Both the position numbers and the translations under genes were made by a program. Positions 52,674 to 61,900 of a stretch of DNA of 64,000 nt are shown in pieces. The DNA comes from Clostridium sp. CAG:221 (GTDB taxonomy: Bacteria; Bacillota; Clostridia; Clostridiales; Clostridiaceae): NCBI GenBank assembly GCA_000435835.1, contig FR883402.1, positions 72,386-136,385 of the forward strand. The letters are read 5' to 3'. Positions within the stretch are counted from its first letter, which is position 1. Every line of letters begins with the position of its first letter. Below the pieces are notes generated by a model. The model had not been told where the DNA came from, ran no database searches, and saw only the letters and a program-made list of their open reading frames with translations.

Positions 52674-52716
52674 AATAAAAGGCTATGGTCACAATCCATA
52701 GCCTTTTATTTTTTAA
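52674..52716 (+). terminator. Second attenuator terminator in the ABC exporter leader
   Basis: A 15-bp perfect stem (52674-52688 with 52696-52710) repeats the GGCTATGG/CCATAGCC core of the first terminator, followed by TTTTAATATT. Confidence 0.87.
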
Positions 52717-52790
52717 TATTAGAAGGGAAGATGTAGATGGTATTTGAGAAGAAGGTAGAATGATTAATTAATAATCAAGGGGGTAACAAA

Positions 52791-54527
52791 ATGAAAAAAA
52801 TAATAAAATATGTATGCAAACATAGATTTGAATTGTTTAAAGGAACATTATGTATGCTTGCTATTATAGGAGTTGACTTATGCAGTCCATATTTACAAAA
52901 AGTATTTTTAGACCAAGGAATATTGAATAAGAAATATAATCTTATAGTACCTATTTTAATATGCTTTTTGTTGATTTCTGTATTTAAAGCACTTTTTGGC
53001 TATGTTAAGGAATTTTCATATGATAAAGTTAGTAGTCTTGTACAAGAAGATATAAAAATAGATTTATTCAATCATATCCAAAGTCTTGAATTTAAGTTTT
53101 TTGATGGTATGAATACTGGAGAACTTATGTCAAGAATCGGAGAAGATGTTGAAAATATATGGGACACAGTTAGCTTTGGACTTCGGTTATTTATAGAAAA
53201 TATAATATATTTTACTTTATCAGCAGGTATCTTATTTATGCTTGATTGGAAACTGACAACTATATGTATTCTAGTAATGTTACCAATTTCATTTATAGGT
53301 ATAAAGCTGGAAAAGGAGTTTGGCAAGTGCTATGAAGAAATCAGTGATAAAACAGCTGAAATAAATACCACCGCACAAGAAAATATTGCTGGTGTTAGGT
53401 TGGTAAAGGCTTTTGCTAGAGAAAGGCATGAAGTAAATAAGTTTTTAAAGATGAATCAGGAGTACTATGATTTAAATGTTAAACAGGCAAAAGTTTTAGG
53501 AACTTATTTTCCACCTATAGATTTCCTTACAAATGTTTCTCAGATGATGATGATAGTTATTGGGGGAATATTTGTGATGAATGGCAGTATGACTCTTGGA
53601 ACATTGGTTGCTTTCAGTGGATATATAGGTAATTTGATTTGGCCAATGCGACAGCTTGGAAGTCTTATGGACCTTTTATCAAGAAACTCTGCTTCTGCAA
53701 AAAAAATCTTTAATATTATAGAGAGACCTTCAAAGGTTGAATCAAAAGAGGATTCTTATAAGGGAGAAGAAGTTAAAGGAGATATAAGTTTTAAAAATGT
53801 GTTTTTTAAATATGATGATAAGATGATTTTAAAGAATATTAATTTGAATATAAAATCTGGTAGTACAGTTGCAATTATGGGACCAACAGGTTCTGGTAAA
53901 ACTTCATTACTTAATTTGATTGGAAGATACTATGATGTAACAAGTGGGCAAGTACTTGTTGATGATATTGATGTTAGAGATTATAATCTTGAATTTCTAA
54001 GGAGAAATATGTCTGTGGTGCCACAAGATACTTTCTTATTTTCTGATAGCATAAAGAATAATATTAAATTTAGTAATGCTAATGCATCTGATGAAGAAGT
54101 AAAAAGAGCTACAAGTATTTCATGTTGTAATGAATTTATAGAAGATTTAGAAAGTGGCTATGATACTGAAATTGGTGAAAGAGGACTTGGACTTTCAGGC
54201 GGACAAAAACAAAGAATTTCCATTGCAAGAGCTCTTTTAAGAAAAGCTCCAATATTGATACTGGATGACTCTACATCTGCTTTAGATATGGAAACAGAGC
54301 ATAAGCTTCTTGGTAATTTAAACTGCATGAATAAGAATTGTACTACATTTATAATAGCTCATAGAATTTCAGCAGTAAAAAATGCAGACATGATACTTTA
54401 TCTTGAAGATGGTGAAATTAAAGAAAAAGGCACCCATGATGAACTTATTAAGAAAAAAGGTAAATATTACAATATCTATTGTGAACAATTTAAAGATTTT
54501 GATATGGTGGAAAAAGAGGTGATATAG
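52791..54527 (+). CDS. Heterodimeric ABC exporter, subunit with degenerate ATP site
   Basis: A 578-residue ABC exporter half: six membrane segments (about 15-300), then an ATPase domain with Walker A GPTGSGKT (364-371), a Q-loop at 'VVPQDTFLF', the canonical signature LSGGQ (468-472) and Walker B LILDDSTSALD. The catalytic Glu after Walker B is Asp (D493). The same change marks the BmrC-type half of BmrCD/TM287-288 multidrug exporters. It is paired with the next gene, whose start overlaps its stop by one base. GGGGG precedes the ATG. Expression appears controlled by the leader upstream. Drug export is an inference from architecture. Confidence 0.9.
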   Translation: MKKIIKYVCKHRFELFKGTLCMLAIIGVDLCSPYLQKVFLDQGILNKKYNLIVPILICFLLISVFKALFGYVKEFSYDKVSSLVQEDIKIDLFNHIQSLEFKFFDGMNTGELMSRIGEDVENIWDTVSFGLRLFIENIIYFTLSAGILFMLDWKLTTICILVMLPISFIGIKLEKEFGKCYEEISDKTAEINTTAQENIAGVRLVKAFARERHEVNKFLKMNQEYYDLNVKQAKVLGTYFPPIDFLTNVSQMMMIVIGGIFVMNGSMTLGTLVAFSGYIGNLIWPMRQLGSLMDLLSRNSASAKKIFNIIERPSKVESKEDSYKGEEVKGDISFKNVFFKYDDKMILKNINLNIKSGSTVAIMGPTGSGKTSLLNLIGRYYDVTSGQVLVDDIDVRDYNLEFLRRNMSVVPQDTFLFSDSIKNNIKFSNANASDEEVKRATSISCCNEFIEDLESGYDTEIGERGLGLSGGQKQRISIARALLRKAPILILDDSTSALDMETEHKLLGNLNCMNKNCTTFIIAHRISAVKNADMILYLEDGEIKEKGTHDELIKKKGKYYNIYCEQFKDFDMVEKEVI

Positions 54528-56311
54528 TGCTTAACAATATAGAAAAAGATGAAGAAATAGTTCGAAGAAGTAAGAAAGAAATTATTATAAGGCTTATGGC
54601 TTATCTAAAGCCGTATAAAGCTAAATCAATGATAGTAATATTGCTAATGATATTGGTAATGCTATGTAATGTTGTGAATCCATATTTATTACAACAAGCT
54701 ATAGATGTACATGTGGTTAATAAAGATATTAATGGTATATTGTTAATTGGTGGCCTTTTATTAATTATAAATATATTTGCTTGGATAGCATCAAAAATAA
54801 GATGGACTATGATTTCAAAAATAACTAATAATATTTTGGTTAATATAAGGCATGAGCTTTATGAACACATACAAAAGTTATCTTTTGATTTCTTTGATAA
54901 TAGACCTGTTGGGAAGATACTGGCAAGGGTAGTTGGCGATGTAAATGCATTAAAGAATTTATTTAATCAGAGTATACAAACGTTGATACCTGAGTTACTT
55001 AGTCTTATTTGTGTAGCAATAGCTATGTTTATTCTAAATATAAAATTAGCAATGGCTTGTATTATTTTGTTACCTTTTTTAACAATAGCTATGTTTTACA
55101 TTGAAATACATTCTCGAAAAAGATGGGAAGTATTTAGGAATAAAAGATCAAATCTAAATGGATTTACCCATGAGGATTTTTCAGGTATAAAGGTAGTACA
55201 AGCTTTTGCAAATGAAAAGAATACTGAGAAAAATTTCCGTAAAATGGTAAAGGGGCAAAAGGAGGCATTTCTCAATGCAGTAAGGCTTAATGATTGTTTC
55301 TGGCCTTTAGTTGAATTATCATGGGGAATAGGAACACTCATTGTTTTTGCTGTAGGATACAGGCTTATTTTATCTGGTGAAATACAAGTAGGAAAACTTA
55401 TTGCTTTTTCAATGTATACAGGAATGTTCTGGAGACCTATAATGAATTTATCTAGTTTTTATAATACTTTGATAACAAATTTTGCTGCAGCAGATAGAAT
55501 ATTTGATATATTAGATCAGGAGCCAGATATAGAAAATATAGGTAAAGCACCTAAAATGAATAGAATTGAGGGAAAAGTTGAATTCAGGAATATTGATTTT
55601 TCATATAATGTAGGTGGAAAAGTTTTAAATAATATTAATTTTAAAGTTAATCCTGGTGACAAAATCGCTTTAGTAGGAGCAACTGGATCAGGAAAGACCA
55701 CTATTATTTCACTCTTAAGTAGATTTTATGATCCAACTGATGGTGAAATATTGGTTGATGGTAAGAATATAAAGTATGTAGACTTATATAGCTATCGAAG
55801 CCAGATGGGAATTATGCTACAAGACACATTTTTATTTTCAAGCACTATAATGGAAAATATAAGATATGGAAGATTGGATGCAACTGATGAAGAAGTAATA
55901 AATGCTGCTAAAGCTGTTAATGCCCATGAGTTTATTATGAAATTGGAAAACGGCTATGATACTGAAGTTAATGAAAGAGGTTCAAGATTATCTCTAGGTC
56001 AAAGGCAGCTTGTGTCATTTGCCAGAGCACTGCTTGCTAATCCTAGGATTTTAATTCTTGATGAAGCGACATCCAATATTGATACACAAACAGAGATGTT
56101 GGTGCAAAAAGGAATTGAAAAGCTTATTAAAGGAAGGACTTCTTTTGTTATTGCCCATAGATTATCAACAATACGTGATTGTGATAAGATTTTAGTGATT
56201 TCAGATGGTGAAATAATTGAAGCAGGAACACATGATGAATTGTTGAGAAATAAAGGCATGTACTATGACTTATATAGTGCACAATACGAATTTTTAAATG
56301 AAGGTGCTTAG
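54527..56311 (+). CDS. Heterodimeric ABC exporter, subunit with catalytic ATP site residues
   Basis: The partner half of 594 residues has six membrane segments (about 35-320), Walker A GATGSGKT (384-391), Walker B LILDEATSNID with the catalytic Glu513, and a signature changed to LSLGQ (488-492). The pattern is complementary: this subunit's Glu and the partner's intact LSGGQ make one competent ATP site, while LSLGQ and the partner's Asp make the degenerate one. It starts at GTG 54527 with AAGAGGTG upstream, overlapping the first gene. BmrD-like by organisation; the substrate is unknown. Confidence 0.9.
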   Translation: MLNNIEKDEEIVRRSKKEIIIRLMAYLKPYKAKSMIVILLMILVMLCNVVNPYLLQQAIDVHVVNKDINGILLIGGLLLIINIFAWIASKIRWTMISKITNNILVNIRHELYEHIQKLSFDFFDNRPVGKILARVVGDVNALKNLFNQSIQTLIPELLSLICVAIAMFILNIKLAMACIILLPFLTIAMFYIEIHSRKRWEVFRNKRSNLNGFTHEDFSGIKVVQAFANEKNTEKNFRKMVKGQKEAFLNAVRLNDCFWPLVELSWGIGTLIVFAVGYRLILSGEIQVGKLIAFSMYTGMFWRPIMNLSSFYNTLITNFAAADRIFDILDQEPDIENIGKAPKMNRIEGKVEFRNIDFSYNVGGKVLNNINFKVNPGDKIALVGATGSGKTTIISLLSRFYDPTDGEILVDGKNIKYVDLYSYRSQMGIMLQDTFLFSSTIMENIRYGRLDATDEEVINAAKAVNAHEFIMKLENGYDTEVNERGSRLSLGQRQLVSFARALLANPRILILDEATSNIDTQTEMLVQKGIEKLIKGRTSFVIAHRLSTIRDCDKILVISDGEIIEAGTHDELLRNKGMYYDLYSAQYEFLNEGA

Positions 56312-56315
56312 ATGT

Positions 56316-56350
56316 AAATGAAGCTTCAAAATAGAAGCTTCATTTTTAAA
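56316..56350 (+). terminator. Terminator of the ABC exporter operon
   Basis: A 12-bp perfect stem, AAATGAAGCTTC (56316-56327) with 56334-56345, then T-rich sequence. Confidence 0.87.
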
Positions 56351-56452
56351 TTTATAATTTAAATGCTATAATAATATTATTGTGTTGAAATAAAATTGTA
56401 TCTAGAGTATAATTTTAAAGTATTAGTTAAGGTAAGAAAGGAATGTACATAG

Positions 56453-57550
56453 ATGAGATTAGGAATTGTAGGATTACCAAACGTAGGAAAAAGTACATTA
56501 TTTAATGCGATAACAAAAGCAGGTGCAGAATCAGCTAACTATCCATTCTGTACTATAGAACCAAATGTTGGTGTTGTAAGTGTACCAGATAAGAGATTAG
56601 ATGTATTAGAAAAAATGTATAATACAAAGAGAAAAGTTTATACTACTGTAGAATTTTATGATATTGCAGGTTTAGTTAAAGGAGCTTCAAAAGGTGAAGG
56701 ATTAGGAAATAAATTCTTATCTCATATCAGAGAAGTTGAAGCTATTGTTCATACAGTAAGATGTTTCAATGATGAAAATGTTGTTCACGTTGAAGGAAGC
56801 GTTGATCCAATAAGAGATATTGAAACAATTAACTTAGAATTAATATTTGCTGACTTAGAAGTTCTTGAAAGAAGAATGGAAAAAGGAGTTAAGCTTGCTA
56901 GATCAGGCGACAAGAAAGCAAAGGCTGAATATGAAATAATGGAAAAAGTTAAAGCTCATTTAGAATTAAATAAGCCAATAAGAACTTTAGAAGTTAATGA
57001 AGATGAAGAAGCATTCATTAAGAGTTTATTCATGATTACTTCTAAGCCTGTACTTTATGCATGCAACATATCTGAAGATGATATGATGAGCGGAAACTTA
57101 AACAATGAATATGTTCAAAAGGTAAGAGAATATGCAGAAGCAGAAAACTCAGAAATAGTTGTTGTTTGTGCTAAGCTTGAAGAAGAACTTTCAGGTTTAG
57201 AAGATGAAGAAAAAGCAGAAATGTTAGCAGAATATGGTTTAACTGAAGCTGGATTAGATAAGCTTATAAGAGCATCTTATAGACTATTAGGATTAATAAG
57301 TTACCTTACAGCTGGAGTTCAAGAAGTTAGAGCTTGGACTATTAAAGAAGGTACAAAGGCACCTCAAGCAGCAGGTAAGATACACACTGATATTGAAAGA
57401 GGATTTATCAGAGCAGAAGTTGTAGCTTATGATGATTTAGTTGAATGTGGTTCAGAAGCACAAGCTAAAGAAAAAGGAAAATATAGACTAGAAGGTAAAG
57501 ATTACGTTATGCATGATGGTGACGTAGTTAACTTCAGATTTAATGTTTAA
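56453..57550 (+). CDS. ychF: Redox-regulated ATPase YchF/Ola1
   Basis: The 365-residue P-loop protein of the Obg family binds ATP rather than GTP. It has the G1 loop GLPNVGKST (7-15), 'YDIAGLVKGASKGEGLGNKFLSHIREVEAIVHTVRCF' (G3 region), 'YACNISEDD' in place of NKxD, and a C-terminal TGS domain ('RAWTIKEGTKAPQAAGKIHTDIERGFIRAEVV'). YchF binds ribosomes and affects stress responses and leaderless mRNA use in relatives. AAAGGAATG precedes the ATG. It is monocistronic. Confidence 0.97.
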   Translation: MRLGIVGLPNVGKSTLFNAITKAGAESANYPFCTIEPNVGVVSVPDKRLDVLEKMYNTKRKVYTTVEFYDIAGLVKGASKGEGLGNKFLSHIREVEAIVHTVRCFNDENVVHVEGSVDPIRDIETINLELIFADLEVLERRMEKGVKLARSGDKKAKAEYEIMEKVKAHLELNKPIRTLEVNEDEEAFIKSLFMITSKPVLYACNISEDDMMSGNLNNEYVQKVREYAEAENSEIVVVCAKLEEELSGLEDEEKAEMLAEYGLTEAGLDKLIRASYRLLGLISYLTAGVQEVRAWTIKEGTKAPQAAGKIHTDIERGFIRAEVVAYDDLVECGSEAQAKEKGKYRLEGKDYVMHDGDVVNFRFNV

Positions 57551-57568
57551 TTTTTTAAATTTCTTTAT

Positions 57569-57609
57569 AACTCTACATGAATTTATATTCATGTAGAGTT
57601 ATTTTTTTG
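57569..57609 (+). terminator. Terminator after ychF
   Basis: A 14-bp perfect stem, AACTCTACATGAAT (57569-57582) with 57587-57600, TTAT loop and a T run. Confidence 0.92.
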
Positions 57610-57707
57610 ATTAATTAGTTTTGCTGTCAATAAATATAGAATAAATACTAAATAAATCTTGAAGGATACGGTAATTTTATATAGAATATATAGTATAGTG
57701 GTTAAAA

Positions 57708-57716
57708 TGGTATAAT
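57708..57716 (+). promoter_or_regulatory. Extended -10 promoter candidate upstream of rsmH
   Basis: TGGTATAAT is a full extended -10 element (TGn + TATAAT) without a convincing -35. Between the ychF terminator and rsmH (57610-57911) I see only this element and the interrupted frame described next. Confidence 0.5.
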
Positions 57717-57725
57717 GTAGTGATT

Positions 57726-57827
57726 ATGCACATAGGAAATAAAATCAGTTCAATATAGGAAGAATATGCAGAAGTAGAAAAGGTTATAGTAACTATAGAA
57801 AATGAAAATAGTAAGTATATGGAGTAA
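57726..57827 (+). pseudogene. Possible interrupted mini-gene before rsmH
   Basis: One frame reads MHIGNKISSI, a TAG stop (57756-57758), then EEYAEVEKVIVTIENENSKYME and TAA. The start loosely resembles that of helix-turn-helix proteins (M-x-IGNKI), but the frame has no ribosome binding site and is only 33 codons. mraZ usually occupies this place; the remnant does not resemble it. Chance is a fair explanation. Confidence 0.2.
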
Positions 57828-57911
57828 AAAAATATTGTATGTATGTTTATATAATAATACTTAAGCTCTGTAGCATAAAAATGGACAGCTAGGATAGAAG
57901 GAGTTAATTTT

Positions 57912-58844
57912 ATGGAATTTAATCATGTTTCAGTTTTGTTAAATGAATGCCTAGAAGGATTAAATATTAAGGAAAATGGTATTTATGTGGATGGAACCCT
58001 AGGCGGCGCAGGACATTCAAGTGAAATTTTAAAGAGACTTTCTAAGGAAGGAAGACTGATAGGAATCGATCAAGATACCGATGCACTAAAAGCTGCAAAG
58101 GAAAGACTGAAAGATTACTCTAATGTTACATTTGTACATAGTAATTTTTCAAATATAGAAAATGTTTTAAACAATTTAAATATTGACGGTGTTGATGGTA
58201 TACTTATGGATTTAGGTGTATCTTCTTATCAACTTGATGAGGGAGAGAGAGGATTTAGCTATATGAAAGATGCTCCCCTTGATATGAGAATGAATAGGGA
58301 AAATGATTTTTCTGCATATAATGTGGTAAATGAGTATTCAGAAGAGGACCTATATAGAATTATAAGAGATTATGGCGAAGAAAAGTTTGCTAAAAGAATT
58401 GCAAGTTTTATTGTAGAAAATAGACAGGAAAAAAACATTGAAACAACTTTAGAACTTGTTGAAATTATAAAAAATGCTATACCTGCAAAAGCAAGAAGAG
58501 AAGGACCACATCCAGCTAAAAGAACTTTCCAAGCAATTAGAATCGAAGTAAATAGCGAACTTTCTATATTAAATAAAACTATAGAAGATGGTGTAGAAAA
58601 GCTTAATAAAGGTGGTAGAATGGCAATAATAACTTTCCATTCTCTTGAAGATAGAATAGTAAAAAATAAATTTAGAGATTTAGCTGTATCATGTAGATGT
58701 CCTAAAGAATTCCCAGTTTGTGTCTGTGGTGAAAAAGCAAAGGTAAAAATAATTTCAAGAAAAGCCATAGAACCTACGAAAGAAGAGGTGGAGATAAATC
58801 CAAGAAGTAGAAGTGCTAAATTAAGAGTTATAGAAAAACTATAA
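57912..58844 (+). CDS. rsmH: 16S rRNA m4C1402 methyltransferase RsmH
   Basis: RsmH (MraW) methylates N4 of C1402 in the 16S P-site. The 310 residues show 'HVSVLLNECLEGL', the SAM motif 'YVDGTLGGAGHSSEIL', 'IDQDTDALKAAKERL', 'DGILMDLGVSSYQLDEGERGFSYMKDAPLDMRM' and 'RTFQAIRIEVNSEL', the family signatures. A Cys-rich 'CRCPKEFPVCVCG' near the end is typical too. AGAAGGAG precedes the ATG. First gene of the division and cell wall cluster here; no mraZ upstream. Confidence 0.97.
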   Translation: MEFNHVSVLLNECLEGLNIKENGIYVDGTLGGAGHSSEILKRLSKEGRLIGIDQDTDALKAAKERLKDYSNVTFVHSNFSNIENVLNNLNIDGVDGILMDLGVSSYQLDEGERGFSYMKDAPLDMRMNRENDFSAYNVVNEYSEEDLYRIIRDYGEEKFAKRIASFIVENRQEKNIETTLELVEIIKNAIPAKARREGPHPAKRTFQAIRIEVNSELSILNKTIEDGVEKLNKGGRMAIITFHSLEDRIVKNKFRDLAVSCRCPKEFPVCVCGEKAKVKIISRKAIEPTKEEVEINPRSRSAKLRVIEKL

Positions 58845-58881
58845 TTCTAAATAATAAATAAAATGTAGGGATGTGAATAAA

Positions 58882-59358
58882 ATGGGTGCTAGGGAATATA
58901 ATTATACAAGAGGAAACACCGCACTTGTACCTGAAAGAAAACCGCAGTATGACAAAAATAAAAAGCAAAAAATCAAAGAAGAGTTACGAGCAAAGAAAAT
59001 TAAGAAGCTTAAGGTGAATTTAATTTCAAATGTGGTGGGGATTTCAGCTTTAGTTTGTATTCTTGGTGGAATAACCTTAGCAATTGATGGATATGTTTAT
59101 GACAGGCAAAATGAATTAACACAAATAAAGGAAGAAGCAGAAGTATCATCAGATATTAATGATGCGTTAAAAGTAATGCTATTAAAATATTCATCTTTAG
59201 AAAATGTTAAAAACGTTGCTGAAAATGAATTAAGCATGGTATATCCTAACAAGGACAATACTATAATGATTGATATGTCTAAAGATTATTTTTCACATAT
59301 TAATGAAGAAGAAAATGGAGAAAGTTTCCTCGATAAAATTAAGAGTATTTTTAATTAG
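58882..59358 (+). CDS. FtsL-like cell division protein
   Basis: A 158-residue bitopic protein: a basic cytoplasmic tail (about 1-45, many Lys), one membrane segment ('VNLISNVVGISALVCILGGITLAI', about 46-69), then an extracytoplasmic helix that could be a short coiled coil ('DRQNELTQIKEEAEVSSDINDALKVML'). Topology, size and position between rsmH and the PBP gene are those of FtsL, which is poorly conserved in sequence. ATG 58882 is preferred over GTG 58873, which nearly abuts AGGGATG. A final acidic segment (HINEEENGES) is not typical. Confidence 0.75.
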   Translation: MGAREYNYTRGNTALVPERKPQYDKNKKQKIKEELRAKKIKKLKVNLISNVVGISALVCILGGITLAIDGYVYDRQNELTQIKEEAEVSSDINDALKVMLLKYSSLENVKNVAENELSMVYPNKDNTIMIDMSKDYFSHINEEENGESFLDKIKSIFN

Positions 59359-59433
59359 GGAATGCAAGTGATTTTTTCCTTATTTGAAAAAATATAACTA
59401 TCCATTCTCTAATTATTTAATGGGGGAATGGAA

Positions 59434-61626
59434 GTGAAAAAAAAGAAGTTTAAGGATCGAGCATTGATTCAGAAGAGATTAACATTAGTAGTATGGACGA
59501 TTGTTGTAGTATTTTTTATATTAATGGTAAGGTTGTCCTATATTATGATTGTTAAGAGGGATGAATACTCCTCTAGAGCTGAAGAACAGTGGACAAGTGA
59601 AGTAAGTATCGATGCAAGAAGAGGAAGGATACTAGACAGAAATGGTGTAGAGTTGGCAGTTTCTGCAAATGTTTATAGAATTGATTTTGATTTGAATTCT
59701 GTTAGGCAGTACTTGAAAAATAATTCATTAACTAATGCTGATATTGCTGGTAAAATTGCTGATGCTGTAGCAATGGAAGAAAGTAAGGTTATGGAAAAAC
59801 TTGAAACCAAGCTGGCTAGTGGTGCTAATGCTGGATCTGCTACCTTAATAAGAAGAATCGAAAAAGAGGCTGCTGACAAGGTCAATAACTTAAATATTGA
59901 TGGTGTAATTGTTTCACCAGATACAAAAAGATATTATCCTAAAGGTGAATTTCTGGCTCATGTACTAGGAAGTACTAATGTTGATGGACAGGGACTTACA
60001 GGAGTTGAACTTCAATACAATGAGCATCTATCTGGTGTACCAGGAGTAAGAATTTCTGAGATTGAGCGAAATGAAGAAAATTTATCTTATACTATATCTA
60101 ATTTTACAGAACCTATAGATGGAAAGGATGTTACTTTAACAATTGATTCAAAAATACAAGCTATTGCAGAAAAGGTTGCGGAAAAAGGATTGGTAGATAA
60201 TCAAGCTAAAAGAGTATCTATTATGGTTATGAACCCTAATAATGGCGAAATACTAGCTATGGTAAATAAGCCGGATTTCGATCCTAATAATCCTTTTGAT
60301 GGTTTTGAAGATTTTTCAGGTGAAACTGATGGAGAAAAGCTTCAAAAGATGTGGAGAAATAGCTTGGTAAATGATACTTTTGAACCTGGTTCCATCTTTA
60401 AGGTTGTTACAATGGTAACAGCTTTAGAAGAAGGTATAGCTTCAGAATCAGATACTTTTGAGTGTGGAGGAAGTCTTCAAGTTGGCTCACACACCATTAA
60501 ATGTTGGAAAACTTCAGGACATGGTAGTCAAATCTTACCTCAGATTTTACAGAATTCATGTAATGTTGGATTTATGAAGCTAGGTGAAAAAATAGGTAAA
60601 GAAACATTAAATGAATATATTAAAAAGCTTGGATTTGGAAAAACTACAGGAATTGATTTACCAGGAGAAGCATCTGGTATAGTGAAAAAGACTGAAAATA
60701 TTACAGAATCAGATTTAGCAACTATTTCATTTGGACAAACCAATACGGTAACTGCCATACAGTACATGCAAGCATTTAATGCTCTAGCTAATGGTGGAAG
60801 TTTAATACAGCCTCATATAATGAAAGAAGTATCACATTATAATAGTGATGATACTAAGGTGATAGATGAAACTTATGAACCGGTGATTTCTAAAAATGTG
60901 TTGTCAGATAAAAGTACAGCCACATTAAGAGATTATTTAGAGAGAACAGTAAATGAAGGTGGTTCAAATAAAAGTTATATAGAAGGATATCATATCGGTG
61001 GTAAGACTGGAACAGCTCAAAAAGTTAATTCAGTTACTGGTGGATATGAAAGTGGGAAATATATTTCTTCTATGGCTGCAATGGCACCGGTAGATTCACC
61101 GGAAATTACTGCTTTTGTAAGTATTGATGAGCCAAGCAATGGAGCGTATTATGCCGGTGTTGTAACTGCACCGCTTATGAAAATACTTTTGACAGACATA
61201 TTCAATTATATGGATTCAGAGTTTTCTGAAGATTATAATGCAGTGGTAAGAGATGTTTTAATTCCGGAAATTCGTGGGAAATCTATAGAAGAAGCAAAAA
61301 AAATTTTAAAAGATGTAAATTTAGAGTATAATATAGAGGGTAGTGGGGAGATTGTAACAAATACTCAGCCATATCCAGGTTATACAGTGAAAGAAGGAAC
61401 CAAGATAACGATTTATACTGGAGATGCAGTAGATAATAATAAGGTATCTATGCCAGATTTAACAGGATTATCAGTAACTTCAGCTAAAGATATCCTTGAT
61501 GATTTAGGTATAAAATATAGCCTTGAAGGTGATGGTTTTGTTATTGATCAAAGTATTCCTGCGGGTGAAGTAATAACCACAGGTTCAAATGTTAGGTTAA
61601 CTCTTAGTGATGATTATGGAGATTAG
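59434..61626 (+). CDS. spoVD: Class B penicillin-binding protein with two PASTA domains (SpoVD/PBP2b type)
   Basis: This transpeptidase cross-links peptidoglycan. GTG 59434 is chosen, seven bases after GGGGG; ATG 59428 is one base from it. The 730 residues have a membrane anchor (about 15-40), the dimerisation domain ('DARRGRILDRNGVELAVS'), the transpeptidase domain with S320-I-F-K323, S375-C-N377 and K524-T-G526, and two C-terminal PASTA domains ('IPEIRGKSIEEAKKIL...', 'MPDLTGLSVTSAKDIL...'). SpoVD of Bacillus has one PASTA and PBP2b two, so this may be the division enzyme; it is the only PBP in the visible cluster. Confidence 0.92.
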   Translation: MKKKKFKDRALIQKRLTLVVWTIVVVFFILMVRLSYIMIVKRDEYSSRAEEQWTSEVSIDARRGRILDRNGVELAVSANVYRIDFDLNSVRQYLKNNSLTNADIAGKIADAVAMEESKVMEKLETKLASGANAGSATLIRRIEKEAADKVNNLNIDGVIVSPDTKRYYPKGEFLAHVLGSTNVDGQGLTGVELQYNEHLSGVPGVRISEIERNEENLSYTISNFTEPIDGKDVTLTIDSKIQAIAEKVAEKGLVDNQAKRVSIMVMNPNNGEILAMVNKPDFDPNNPFDGFEDFSGETDGEKLQKMWRNSLVNDTFEPGSIFKVVTMVTALEEGIASESDTFECGGSLQVGSHTIKCWKTSGHGSQILPQILQNSCNVGFMKLGEKIGKETLNEYIKKLGFGKTTGIDLPGEASGIVKKTENITESDLATISFGQTNTVTAIQYMQAFNALANGGSLIQPHIMKEVSHYNSDDTKVIDETYEPVISKNVLSDKSTATLRDYLERTVNEGGSNKSYIEGYHIGGKTGTAQKVNSVTGGYESGKYISSMAAMAPVDSPEITAFVSIDEPSNGAYYAGVVTAPLMKILLTDIFNYMDSEFSEDYNAVVRDVLIPEIRGKSIEEAKKILKDVNLEYNIEGSGEIVTNTQPYPGYTVKEGTKITIYTGDAVDNNKVSMPDLTGLSVTSAKDILDDLGIKYSLEGDGFVIDQSIPAGEVITTGSNVRLTLSDDYGD

Positions 61627-61639
61627 CTTTTTTCATTTT

Positions 61640-61670
61640 TAGCATGTGGATTTACACATGCTATTTTTTT
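61640..61670 (+). terminator. Terminator after the PBP gene
   Basis: Stem TAGCATGTG/CACATGCTA (61640-61648 with 61655-61663), loop GATTTA, then TTTTTTT. Confidence 0.88.
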
Positions 61671-61774
61671 AACGCTTAGAAAACTATAAAATTTTTAACA
61701 TAGGGAATACCAATAAATTAGCCATTTCTTATATACAGCATTACTAATGCGTTAAAAAGAAAATTATAGTGCCC

Positions 61775-61900
61775 CAAAAGAACCTTAAAAGAAAAATAAA
61801 TTAATTAAATTTTTGTAAGGACTTATTTTTCTTTTAGAACCTTTTGGTTGGCTAACAAAAGTTGCTTCCTTCGCTGAAGCGTGGCGTCAGCCACTTTTGT
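61775..61900. repeat. Multi-hairpin intergenic element before murE
   Basis: Left part: an imperfect inverted repeat of about 25 bases (61775-61800 with 61823-61847; outer CCAAAAG/CTTTTGG, inner AAAAGAAAAATAA/TTATTTTTCTTTT). Right part: ACAAAAGT (61855-61862) pairs with ACTTTTGT (61893-61900) around two small GC-richer hairpins, GCTTC/GAAGC (61864-61880) and GTGGC/GCCAC (61881-61894). The GC-rich right part differs from its surroundings. It carries no gene; it could be a dispersed repeat or a structured RNA leader of murE. Confidence 0.6.

Noticed and set aside
52674..52716. The two GGCTATGG hairpins as part of a CRISPR or other repeat array
   Set aside because: Only two copies occur, both perfect terminator stems of different length with unlike loops.
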